From positions 186,001 through 250,000 of the forward strand of contig JBEWZL010000184.1 of the NCBI GenBank assembly GCA_045837725.1: a stretch of DNA of 64,000 nt, in the 5' to 3' direction. Below the pieces are notes generated by a model, which had not been told where the DNA came from, searched no databases, and was given only the letters and a program-made list of their open reading frames with translations. A program made the translations under genes and the position numbers. The DNA comes from Vermamoeba vermiformis (lineage: Eukaryota; Tubulinea; Echinamoebida). This document shows positions 21,451 through 32,488 of this stretch, piece by piece. How positions within the stretch are numbered: the first letter of the stretch is position 1; the number at the start of each line of letters is the position of its first letter.

Positions 21451-24400
21451 ATGTCCTCGACACCACTGTTGAGTCAAAGGACCCGTCGTCACTCAGTTGA
21501 TGCATTTACTAGTCCTCGCAGCGAGCACTTAACTGCTTCTGAGGCAGATTTAGGTCGCGAACGAGATCTTTCTCCGTTACGCAGTCCTTCAGATACTATT
21601 TATCCACCTAGACCATCAAGCGTAGACAATACACCTACTACTAAGAAGCGACGATTAACCTGGAGCACAGTTAAAAGCCACTTAAACAGGTCAGGTCCAA
21701 TTACGCTTCCAGACTCATGGAAAAATTCATCCTCCGATTCCATTTCAAAACGCAGCTCGGTACGTACTTTACGAATAATATTATTATAGTAGTGCATAGA
21801 ATCTCGCCTTTAACTTCATTCTGTTCCAATTCCAAACTTGTAAACTTTGCTCGATCTCCATGCAACTTGACTAATTATCCTATTTAGAGCTTTAAGATAT
21901 CATCCCATACAGACGTAAGTGTATTATAGCTATCATTCATTTTGTACTTAATTTGACGGTCTTTGAACCCAGTCCGGTACCGAGTCATTTTCCGAAGAAG
22001 AAATGGAGTCAATTGATGCGCTATTGGCTCAGTTAGTGTCTGAGAATCAAGGTAAGAGATTAGAGATTAAGGAATTGCTATCAGATTCATTTGACAAGAA
22101 TTAAGTAATTTGTGACTCACATCTGATTTATTACCTCATTTAGAAAAAGGCTTTGTCGACAACTTCTTATGGACCAGCAGCTATTTCATCGAGTCAGTAG
22201 CACTATTAGAACGTCTTATCGATTTGTATCCTTTATCAACCTAAAATTGAATTACTTTCTAATTGCGTTCTAGTATTTTTAGACCTTAACTCAACGGCTT
22301 AGGTACCACAGACCTGCAGGCGACATTGATGTGGCTTCGGAAATGGTTACGAGGTTCAGGTAAGTCAATTTATCAAATACTCTCAATCGAATTTTATACG
22401 TCTATATTTAGCGCTCGCATCTAACTTACTCGTGCCTAGACTCATCAATACGATTAAGAAAATGATCGACATGCAGTGTCATACATCAAATGAGACTTCA
22501 ATAACATGGCACAACAGACTTTTGGCATTTATCGACGAATTGAACAAAGGAAGCGAATCTGATCAGAGTTGCGCTGCACATTTGAAGCAGAGACTCGATG
22601 AGATTAAAGGAAGCACGAAGCCAGTGGAGAATAATGAAGTTCAGAAATCTCCTTCTCTGATTGGGGAAGCGAATCCAGGCAAGGCGGATGCAGTTGCTTA
22701 TGTTTCTAGCGAGAAGTTCAATATTATGCAAGACAGTGCTATTGACATAGCAGAACAGCTTACTTTAAGAGACTACGAAATGTTTCAAGCTATTTCTATT
22801 GAAGTGTTTCAGAAGAAACGATTCGAAAAAGAAATGGAAGATCTGACTTCACCTTTGGGCTTGTTTATTGCTAAGTTTAACGAGGTACCTTTCAAATTCT
22901 ATACTCCAATTAATAGACCTAATCTCGATATCAGATTTCCCTTTGGATTGGAACGCAGATCGTTTCTGCTTCAAACAGCGACGGAAACAAAGAGCTCATT
23001 GCGCGCTTCATCGAGATTATGCGCGAGCTCAGAAAGTTAAACAATTTCAATGCGGTTATGGCTTTCTACTCCGCACTTAATCTCGGCTCAGTCTCTGGAT
23101 TCGTAACCAGATGCTTTGCTGCTCTGCCGGATGATCTGGCGCAATTCTTTAATCAGATTAAAAAGTTGATGGACCACTCAATGAACTTCAAATCATACAG
23201 AGAGACACTCGAGATGGCTGAGCCTCCATGTATTCCTTATTTGGGTAAGTCGAAATAACCCGATAAATAATTCCGCAAATCGGTCATTTTCAGTTGAAAT
23301 CGATATTAATTTGCTTATTTAGGATTAATTATGCGTGATCTGATGCATCTCGAAGAACTTCCGTCAACAGAAGATAACATGATTAACTGGCACAAATTGT
23401 CACGTGTTGGCAAGACCCTTGCCCAGCTCGCAAAATTTCACAAGTCCCCCTATCAATTCGCGGCTATTCCTCACATTCAAAAGTTCTTGCGGAATATTCC
23501 CAAGTACAGCGTGATATTGAGCGAGAATCAGCTGTACACATTGTCCCGCGCCATCATCAACGACGAGGCTGATGCTAGCGAGGCCCTGTCCAGGATAGAC
23601 GCGCCTAAATTGATCCCCACGACCTCGGACACTAATCTGCACGAGGCCCACAGCGACCACGACATGTTGCCCGACAGAAATGCGTTGTTCTCTGTGCCGC
23701 CCTGGGTCATCAAACGTGAGGTGCGCGATGAAGACGGCAACAGAACGACATTTGAAGAGGTGATTGGCGAGCACACTGTGATCTGCATCTTCATGCGACA
23801 ATTTGCTTCGTAAGCAGTTAGACATCCTGGTGTAAATGATAGGAAATTTACTTACAATTGTTTTTTTTGAATTAGCCCGCCAAAGTCTGCCTCAACGTTA
23901 AGTCAGATCAAGCCATTTTTGAACGAGTTAGGTGTTAAACTCATTGCCATTGGCAGTGGGAACGCTAATTCAGCGGCTGGATTTAAAATTCAAGCCGGTT
24001 TTGGTACGTGGAGTCACATCCAGCTTCGAATCCACAATTACTAACCATGAATCTCCAGAGGGCGAGCTCTTCTTCGATGAGGCACTCCATCTTATAGAGG
24101 ACTTTAAGGTCAAGCGCGGTTGGAACAAAGCTCAAGGCAGAAGAAATTTGAATCGCTCAAAAATCGCCTCTATTCTTGGATGCGACGAAAATGAGGGCTT
24201 AGGCGACGTAAAGTAAGTCGGACATAGCACTATAATATCTTCTTTATTGACACTATGCTTAATAGTCAACTTGGCGGTACATTCTTGTTACGCGGAGAAA
24301 AGATCTTGTTCGAACATTTGGAGCAGTTCGCGGGCGACAATGTGGACCCCATTCAGATCTTAAGGAAAGCAGGTGCTGGTCAAGAACTGCTTGATCGTAT

Positions 24401-24725
24401 TGGCCTCGATACCCCCAAGTTCAACGCCGGTACTGCTGATGTTTCGAAAACTGAAAAGAAGATCCAAAAACTCGAAGAAAAGCTGTCGCGCTTACGTTCA
24501 AAGTCGTCTACTGCCTCTGATAGCGCCAAACAACAGACTAGCGACAATGCAGGCATTGCTACGATTAAGAAGGCTATCGTCAATCTGAAGGCGAGTTTTG
24601 GTAAGGCAAAGTCTGCATCGCCTGAAATTAAGCGCATTAGAGACCAGCATAAAGAAGCGATGATTCAAATCAAATTGGAATATTACAAGAAAAAATTAGA
24701 TGCCGAGCAACACATCTACCAGTAG
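21451..24725 (+). CDS. RasGEF fused to a PRXL2-like thioredoxin-fold domain
   Basis: Eleven exons (21451-21759, 21888-21914, 21973-22051, 22144-22225, 22303-22359, 22440-22884, 22935-23244, 23323-23809, 23876-24003, 24059-24212, 24266-24725) keep one frame for 845 residues. A Ser-rich N-terminus leads to a RasGEF_N region (FLWTSSYFIESVALLERLID) and a CDC25-type catalytic domain: AIDIAEQLTLRDYEMFQAIS, RELRKLNNFNAVMAFYSALN, PPCIPYLGLIMRDLMHLEEL, with C-terminal helices. Then follows an AhpC-TSA_2/PRXL2-like fold: EHTVICIFMRQFA, NELGVKLIAIGSGNANSAAG, GELFFDEALHLIED, QLGGTFLLRGEKILFEHLEQ. The usual CxxC is replaced by SPPK. A coiled coil ends the protein (KTEKKIQKLEEKLSRLRSK). It probably activates a Ras-family GTPase; the added fold is likely regulatory. 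Confidence 0.88.
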
Positions 24726-25075
24726 AGAGTTGTTGCGACCTGGAAAACATAACATGTAAATAGGTGTACAATAAAATGGTTAATATAGCCTTGTTGGAAG
24801 ATCGGGAGATCAATTTGCTGGCAGATCGAGCGCGGAGTGACGGCAGTGCTGTGGTTTTGATTACTACAGTATCAGCATCAAGAATGATGTCTGATTATAC
24901 GGAACTTATAATATTGCAAATAAGGCGCTGAATGGTGCTACACAACTGTCTTCTCAGCGGAGTTGAAATTTCTTAATTCGGAGTTTGTTGGTGTGATTGG
25001 TGTGACACGATTGCAAGTCATTTTTATTCCAACTTTGATAACGAATACAACACAAAGTATATTTTGATCGTCATA
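24726..25075. other. Intergenic region
   Basis: About 350 bp hold the 3' UTR of the RasGEF and the promoter of the next small gene. An AATAAAA sequence just after 24765 could serve as a polyadenylation signal. Nothing else was recognised. Confidence 0.45.
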
Positions 25076-25485
25076 ATGTCAACGACAACTCAACAAGCAT
25101 CGACAACCAACCGAGATGTGTTCAACACCGGTGGTTATTCTACCGAGCCTAACACCGTTGCTTTGAAACGAAAACCTAATTGGGCCCTAGTTACACCAGC
25201 TCTTGCAGGTAGCACTACTGCATTAAGTAAGTATATTCGACTATAAGTTGATTTTTAAATTAATTATTGGTGATCTCACTCGTTCACTGAACAGCTTGGA
25301 TCATTACACGTAAATATGCACCGAAGAAGACCGGTCTTATAGTAGGCACTGTCATTGCCGGATTCGCAATTCATGCCATAGCAACTATGTACGCGTTCCG
25401 ATCCCTTATTTTCTTAATTTGTACATATTTCTGACCGTTATAATTTAGGGGCTACGCCACATCTAATGAAAATACTAGCAAATAA
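25076..25485 (+). CDS. Small two-transmembrane protein of unknown function
   Basis: Three exons (25076-25226, 25295-25388, 25449-25485) give 93 residues. A Thr/Ser-rich N-terminus (MSTTTQQASTTNRDVFNTGG) is followed by two hydrophobic segments (WALVTPALAGSTTALTWIIT and TGLIVGTVIAGFAIHAIATM) separated by RKYAPKKTG, forming a hairpin. The end is short and polar (YATSNENTSK). I do not recognise the family. The size and hairpin are typical of small organellar or ER membrane proteins. Splice sites are canonical and all frames join. Confidence 0.65.
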
Positions 25486-25708
25486 TTGTATTTAAATAAA
25501 TTTGTAATATTCTACGACAAAACAGACGATCCTTAGACATCTAGCTTCTATTACGTTACAAGCCAATATTTTGGCTTATTTTCAGAAACTTAACGATATT
25601 CTTTCGACTATTATCGATATTCAAACAGCTCTATATTTAATACAAGAATTTATTGTGGATCCAGAGTCTATGAACAGATCATCCTATTTACTTGCGAGCA
25701 CACTATAA

Positions 25709-26288
25709 TTAGTCCTTCATGTCCTCTGAATCAGCACCGCGCATGTACAAGACGTTGTTGCATCGAATTAACACTTCACCCAAGTTACCAGCAAACTTTC
25801 CGTCAATAAATTCTTCAGTGTTGGCCAACTATCGATAAATCAGTAAATATGCATATTAATAATAATTGCAATATGGCGATTTATGGCTGCACCGATTCAT
25901 TGCTGAAGCACGATCGAGCCAAAAAAATTAATAAATTTTTGTAATAATTTTAATGAGCCTAGAATACTGCCAATAATTCTAATAATATTATATTAAAATT
26001 ATATACATACCCTCAAGTTCATATAATTATCAGTTGATACTAAAACGCCTTTGTATTCCATTCCCCACTTCAGCTTAACGAGAACGGATTTGCCGCTGAG
26101 TTCTTTCAAAAAGGGCTTAGGGTTAACCAACGTGGCCTATATTAATAATAAATAATTAATATTAATAATATTCGATCGCTTCTGAATAAAGAGCGAATCC
26201 ACAAACTAATATCGTGATCGTCGCTGTTTGATTATTTCATCATATTTCCTAATAATATTAGCGAATATCTAACAATACTTACGGCCAT
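25709..26288 (-). CDS. SNRPF: Small nuclear ribonucleoprotein SmF
   Basis: Three exons on the minus strand (26283-26288, 26011-26136, 25709-25828) give 83 residues. The first exon is only six bases (Met-Ala). The rest matches SmF closely: [71 protein letters not shown]. Both Sm motifs are present. SmF is part of the heptameric ring on U1, U2, U4 and U5 snRNAs. The extreme 5' micro-exon makes this gene easy to mis-start. Confidence 0.95.
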
Positions 26289-26516
26289 AGTGGTCTTGCT
26301 GCGTTAGTTTGTGGTGAAAGTGCTGTTTTGCTTTTGCTAGCCTTTTTCCGCGCGCAACATGACCGAACATTTTTCAGCTTTGACCCCCTACGAATACTCC
26401 AAACGTATATACTGAACCATACATATTGAAGTAAGTTGTGCAGTGTGAACTAGAAAGAAATAGCGACAAAACTAAGTGCTAGCGGTAATATATTTTACTT
26501 TATGACAGCGATCGCG

Positions 26517-27514
26517 TTAAGGATAATAGGTGGCGACCAATACAGGATGTTGCACAGCGGTCTGAGAGTTCGGTGGAGTGTTGTAGGTGTGCGCCAGTAC
26601 GTAGTATTGATAAGTGCCTGCAGCGGGTACTTGATACACCGCCACAAATGCACAATTCAACGTCCACGTGCCAGCAGGCGAGGTGAAGTTCGGTGAGCCC
26701 AAGTCACAGATGCCGGCATTGTCTGGGGTTGTAGGAGTGGTGCCTGTACGCACTTCGACCCAGTAAGCCGTGTTTGCAGGACTCTGTACCGTTATGCGAG
26801 CAGAAAAGTGCAATACAATCGTGCCATTGGCAGGCACGGCGATAGATTGGCTGACAACAACTTGCCAAGTCGCTGGTGGTCCAAACCCTGCGGACACTGA
26901 GACATCGCTACCAACGACACTAACCATGCGCGGAATTGGCAGGGTAACTTGATTGGTGTCGGAGATAGACAAGGTATTGTCGGTTAATGAAAGTGTTTGA
27001 AGTTCGTTTGTGGATGACGCATCTGGCAGGGTGATTGAATTTCCATTGGCGATTGAAAGCGTCTTTGAATCAGGCGACAAAGACAGATTTTGCAATTCAT
27101 TCGTGGCGCTTGCATCGGGTAATTGCACAGCATTGCCATTTAGAATTGCCAATTCGCCGTTGTTGAGAGTCAAAGTTTGAAGTTCATTAGTAGCGCTGTT
27201 GTCGGGGAGTTGAATTGAATTGCCATTGCTGAGCGATACCTCGCCACTAGCACTGAGAGATAACGATTGCTTGCCATTTTGAATTTCAGAGCAGATGTTG
27301 ATTCCTCCGCACGTCTTGACCTCAGTAGGCGAGTTAATAGTCAAATATTCCACGCCATTATTTTGCACTGAGAATTGACTCGAAGAGCATTGTTGGGCAA
27401 GCACTAGAATTATATATAATGAGCAAAAACCACCGGAGGCGATCAAGTTTGAAGCTTACCTTGCACTGAAGCGCCAATCAGCAATAAATAAATAAGCACG
27501 CTGGTGTTATGCAT
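26517..27514 (-). CDS. Secreted NELQ-repeat protein, paralogue of the tail-collar gene
   Basis: Two exons (27460-27514, 26517-27403) give 313 residues. A signal peptide (MHNTSVLIYLLLIGASVQVL) is followed by an N-terminal module shared with the gene at 3202-4393 (AQQCSSSQFSVQNNGVEYLT, KTCGGINI). Four tandem repeats of about 28 residues follow, with consensus LPDxSATNELQxLSLxxxxLSIxNGN. The C-terminal domain is beta-rich (WQVVVSQSIAVPANGTIVLH, GICDLGSPNFTSPAGTWTLN, AGTYQYYVLAHTYN) and differs from the tail collar; I do not recognise it. NELQ repeats of this type are familiar from Bacteroidetes surface and tail proteins, so transfer is inferred. An extracellular role such as adhesion is plausible. 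Confidence 0.82.
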
Positions 27515-27690
27515 CGCAATCATTAACCAAACAATGACATTTATCCGATTTCAAATCGTACACAAGTCAATTCGCCTGTGCATTTTTTCGTTGTTTTCAT
27601 CGGGCTACGTTCAATTCTCCAGTTTGTGCGTAGTTGCACTAATACGCGCAACCAGATTCAAACACATATTGACTAAAGCGCTTCGATTGA

Positions 27691-28070
27691 TCACTTCTTG
27701 CCCGTGTCATTGGCGAGGGGATCTGGTTCGAAAGTGTTCTGGTCAATTAATTCGTCAATTTTGCGCTGTATGTCCTCCAAGATGCGCTCTTCGCCTTGGA
27801 TGAGCACGTGTGTCTCGTCGAGGTCCGTGACTCCAAATTTAAGAGTATTTTGTAATGACAATACGAATTGTTTAATTGGCTCATCACTAAATAATTAAAA
27901 TATTAGGTAATAGCAATAATACTTTAATAAATGGTAATTATAATATTTATTATTAATAATAATCAATAATTAGGCCATTATTAATTAAAAACGAAATACT
28001 AAGAAAAAGTTTGAGACACAATTACTTACCAAGTTACTAATATGCCTCGTGTAGCAGTAATTGTGGACAT
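27691..28070 (-). CDS. GTF2H5: TFIIH subunit TFB5/TTDA
   Basis: Two exons (28030-28070, 27691-27886) give 78 residues: MSTITATRGILVTCDEPIKQ, then FVLSLQNTLKFGVTDLDETH, VLIQGEERILEDIQRKIDEL and IDQNTFEPDP. The pattern (GIL..CD..IKQF, DLD.THV, I...ID.N.F) matches GTF2H5/Tfb5, a small subunit that stabilises p52 and XPB in TFIIH and is needed for nucleotide excision repair and transcription. The length is normal (about 70 residues plus a short polar tail). Confidence 0.93.
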
Positions 28071-28665
28071 TATGGTGAATATTGTAGAGAAAAGTTGTTG
28101 AAAAAAAAGAAAATAACCTGCGCGCGGCACGTGACGTTTTAGAGCACCGTTACCGCCAAGTAAAACGGGGGGGGATAACAGGATAATAAAAATTATTTTT
28201 TTTTAAAAAAAAAAAAAATTTTTTTTTTTTTTAAGGGGGAGAATCAATCTGTGAACGAAGCGCGAAGAAAGTTCTTGATCGAGTTATAACGCGCAATCCG
28301 TTGTTGATATATAATTTATGAAGCATTGAAGAAGTGCGGCTTATTTTCGTTATTCCTCGTTTTAAATCAGTGAACATTGCGATCTTGCGCATCAAGCTTG
28401 AATCATTCGCCGCACTATCGGCGAGCCGTGGAATAGCACCAACTCCCTAAATTAATGAAAAATTGAATTTGATTAATGAAATTTTCGCCGGTTAAAATTT
28501 GATTCTAATCGCGCGGTTCTAATTGTCGGCATCTAGTTCATTGTTCACCACACACCGAACACTTTATTTATTATTTCGTGCGTACTATATTCACTAGCTG
28601 TATTTGAGCGTGGAATGCAATAGTACTGACGTGGATCAAGCGAAACAAAAACCACAAAATCCGAG
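28071..28665. other. Divergent promoter region
   Basis: About 600 bp separate TFB5 (minus) from the SAM-phosphatase gene (plus). Near the TFB5 end it contains an unusual G-run and paired A/T runs, listed separately. The remainder is AT-rich with no open frame that I can support. Confidence 0.5.
28167..28239 (+). repeat. G8 run, then T9-A14-T14 palindromic tract, then G5
   Basis: Eight G (28167-28174) are followed by GATAACAGGATAAT. Then come nine T, fourteen A (28205-28218) and fourteen T (28219-28232), closing with AA and five G. The A14T14 core is a perfect 28-bp inverted repeat. Such tracts are prone to assembly error. Confidence 0.85.
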
Positions 28666-31600
28666 ATGGAAACCAATACAATCACGGAGCACACCAATAA
28701 TTACGACAGTCAAACCGAAGGTACCAAATATAATTTTGGTTTAATCACTAATTTCTGATTTATTTGACCGTTTATTTGATCGGTTTTTAATAATATTATT
28801 GCAGATTTGACCGACGACAATCTGTTTCCCTATTTAAACTGGGAGACATTCTTCAAGACAGCCGGGTTCAATGATATTCTAGTGAAGCAGTACACTCAGC
28901 TCTTCAAAAAGCATGAAATTGAATACGACATGATCAACGATCTGACCCACGATGTTTTGTTGCAAATGGGGGTTAATAAGGCTGGTCATCGAATTAAAAT
29001 TTTGCGCATGAGATATAAGCACAATTTTGATATTGAAGGTAAGCCACAATGATCAAAATGATCTATTAATTAAATTGCAATTTACGCGATTGCGAGTACA
29101 AACGGTCTTATTTTAGCGATCATATAGCAACATCATGCATCAATTTTTATTCATTTTTAATTATATTGCTGATTGAATTAGATATGCACGCAATTTTGAC
29201 AAATCTGACATGTACTGACTAAGCTGTATTTAGAACCGCTAGATAATGGCGCACAAGACGAATTTGTACAGCGCATGTACGAGTTGTCACATTCTCATCG
29301 CCCACAAGCGCCGTTACAAGCAGGTACGAATTTTGATAAATTTTTATTAGATGTACAGCGATAATTTTTATTGTTGAGGCAATCTTTACTAATATAATAT
29401 GAATCGAGTAGATAGCCCGCGTAAATACGAGTTACCTAATGGCAGACCGGCCTCTGGTTCATGTAAGTTCTGCAGACTTTCGTACTTTGATTTTGTAACG
29501 GATGCGCTCATTGTTACCGCGAATTTGCTCGTGCAAGTGATACCGTAATATTGATTATCTATCTCAGACTTGCCACAATCCCTGCCAGACCTCGCTACAG
29601 CTGCTAAGACAAAGGCCGATTCTCCGTCTTCAACTCCGGTTCAAGGTACGCGCTGGATCTATTTAATTAGCATTGAGAAATACATGCTTGGCGTTAATAG
29701 GCTATTTTTAATATCATGACGCCATGTTGAGCGATGAATAACGAAGTTTAATTTTGAAAAACTGCGGATCTGATCCCGCCCACTCAAATTTATGTAACAA
29801 TATGAATGTAATGTTATTTATATCTTACATTAGGTTCGCCGGCAGTCAAAAAAGTGAATGCTAAACTCGCTCCTACCACTCAAACTAAGCAAGCTTTGAG
29901 ATCTAGCGAAGATACAGGACGCAGATCCACCATTGCTTTGCCTGTTAATCCTCTTACTGGTACGTTTTGACATTGCCATACTAGTCTATATTCATATTTT
30001 CGAGCAAGCGAATCGAATCCTAAATTTCTAAGATTTCAGTACGAAATTTAAAAATTGATATCCTAGCATTACAAATCCGAATATAATTGAATATTAATAT
30101 ATATTGTTGGAAGCAGGTAGCGCCAGTTCACCATCAGTTCCTCATGCGGGCATTAAATACTACCTCAACGACGAAGTAATCAAGCACAAGTTGCCAGCGG
30201 AGACCAATTCAGTGCAATCGTTCTCGCAAGCAGTGAATCAGAAGCATGGACTGCACGAATTCGCTGTATTCGCCGTGGACAGCGAGAACAAGTTGAAGGT
30301 AGTCAAAGCAGATCAGGCCTTGAACGAGGAGGATGTGTATTACGTGATTGAGAACAACCGTCTCGATGCTATTTCAAAGCGCATCGAAAAGAAGGTTAAA
30401 AAGGGTACGTAGTTATATTAGCATTATACTTTAAGGTTGCGCTCGTTGGTGGATCGAAACTAAAAATCAGATCTTTAGAGCAAAATTAGCTAGACCCTTA
30501 ATTAACGTAATATTATTATACAGATGTTGAAATGACCTTAGCTAGCAAAGGAGGCCGCCTAGTATATAATTCAGACAATAATCCACTCAAAGTTGATTTC
30601 ATTCCTGACTCGGATCTGTACATGAATCAAATGGGCCGTATTGGCATGTGCATGGCTCCTGGAAGGTACGTTAATACTGAAGGGTAGTGAGTGCCTATGT
30701 TAACAATAACGGTTTATAGAAAGAAGAAAAAGAAGGCTCACGATTGGGACCGAGATCTGGCCAAGGACTTGGATCGCATCCGCACCACTTACGGCGCAGA
30801 TGTGTTTGTCTCGTTGATCCGACACTCAGAGCTGCACGAACTTCAAATTCAGAACTTATTTGACGAGGTTGAAGCTCGTAAAATGGAGTCGATTCACTTC
30901 CCGATCAAAGACAAGTGGATCCCGAACTCGATGGAAGGGCTCATCTACTTGGTCGATGCGATCATTCAGCGCCTTAAAGAGGGCAAAGCAGTCGTTGTGC
31001 ATTGCAACGGTGGCAAGGGTCGAACAGGAACAGGTGCGTGCTGACTACTCGTGCTCATTATAGTCTCATTACTGATTATGGCAATGCAGTGGTGGTCGCT
31101 ACATTGGTCGGTCTCGGCAAGAAAGTGCACCACGCCATTGATGTCGTGCGCAAGTCACGTCCTGGCACTATTCGCAATCCGATGCAGATCATGTACGTCA
31201 AGCGATTCAAATCAGCTTGGCGCGCCTACAAGAAGAAACAAGCGCGCATCAACATGGGCCTGCCTGTGGTACGTGACACCGCTAATATATTGCACGAGCA
31301 GCGACTGATTCATTCCTATTAGGACGGCTATATTGATGATGAATTGTCATCGTCTTCATCGAGCTCAATTGACTTGACTGATGTTGACGCTGAATTTAAA
31401 GTATATCAAGTAAGATAGCGGGACATTAGTACGGTTTTCTAACGTATTGTCATATATTCTCAGAACACATTAGACGCTGCTAATAACAACGGCGTAAGTC
31501 CTACCGTTAAAGTTGACGATGCTGGATCCAGCGACGACGAAGAGAAGTTGAGGAAAATTCAGTTGAAAGCAGCCAATGCCCATATGGGCAATCAACGCAT

Positions 31601-32111
31601 CGAGAAGCTTAAGAAGGACAAGGACCGCAAGAAGTTGACTGACTCGTCTTCGAAAAAAGACGGCAAAGATAAGAACTCGTTCGCGGAGGACAAGAAGAGC
31701 GACAAAGAAGATTCCATGTCCAAAGAAGCTGCAAAGACTGCAAAGAAAGAAGAAAAAGAAAAACTCAAGCGCGAAGCTAAAGAGGCCAAAGAAGAGCGCA
31801 AAAAAGAGAAAAAACGACGCAGCGACGAGCGCAAGGATAAAGACGGGTCGAGTGACAGCGCCGCGGCCAGAACAAACTCGCGCATTCAGGTCTATTCTAA
31901 GGACGGCGCTGCCAATACGAAGAGCGACACAGTGACCAGTCCTCGCGCGGAGAGTTCGAACAACATCACGGCCAATGTCACGCTCCAAGCGACTTCGGGC
32001 ACGACGAGCGACAAAAAGGAGAGTCCCAAGGGCACTGACGCAGCGTCGAATGGCGTGTTGGTGGCACCTGTCAACTTGTCATCACCGAGTGACACGAATG
32101 GAGCGGTGTGA
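28666..32111 (+). CDS. SAM-domain protein with CDKN3/KAP-like dual-specificity phosphatase
   Basis: Twelve exons (28666-28720, 28805-29038, 29234-29323, 29412-29462, 29568-29645, 29834-29959, 30117-30404, 30524-30665, 30720-31033, 31090-31268, 31323-31409, 31464-32111) keep frame for 763 residues. Near the N-terminus is a SAM domain (LNWETFFKTAGFNDILVKQY, LTHDVLLQMGVNKAGHRIKI). A middle region is Pro/Ser-rich, followed by a small alpha/beta unit (IKYYLNDEVIKHKLPAETNS). The phosphatase follows: GRIGMCMAPGRK, DLAKDLDRIRTTYGADVFVS, IHFPIKDKWIP and the signature VVVHCNGGKGRTGT. Cys and Arg of the HCx5R loop are present, so it should be active. The C-terminal 220 residues are a Lys/Glu/Ser-rich tail. 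SAM plus CDKN3-like is an unusual combination. Confidence 0.87.
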
Positions 32112-32488
32112 GTGGCTGGTGGCACGTGAAAGATTTGCCTAATTTAGTAAGTGAATCAAAACTTGAATTTTTACTTTGACTTGTATTATAATAAATTAAA
32201 TGGATTGGCATCGTAATCCATTAATAATGAACAATAATCAACTTCATCGCAATCCAGCGAGAGTTAATAACGGTTTGCGTGATCTGCAGATGCGGATCAT
32301 TTTTATTAAATATCCAGAGCGCTTATAAATATGCCACGCACAGTTTTTGTTTACGTAAGAGAACGTCTAATGCGAAGCAGCCTAAAGACATTTGACGGTC
32401 AATTTGCAGGCGGGTTTGGCAAAAAAAGTTGTTCGTCGTTCTAGTTTCTTAATACCGCCTCACTGGCAGCACCACAGGCGACATAGAC
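32112..32488. other. Intergenic, with upstream block shared by the tandem family
   Basis: The last 100 bp before 32489 (from about 32390) resemble the sequence before the other two copies (AAAAAAGTTGTTC, then CGCCTCACTTGCAGCACC-like). This upstream block was duplicated together with the genes. The rest shows nothing recognisable. Confidence 0.6.

Noticed and set aside
28167-28190. Functional I-SceI homing site
   Set aside because: Only 15 of 18 positions match as I remember the site, and no homing endonuclease or intron is nearby; kept only as a curiosity.
31470-31988. 172-codon minus-strand frame
   Set aside because: Phe/Leu-rich shadow of the Lys/Glu-rich tail of the SAM-phosphatase gene.
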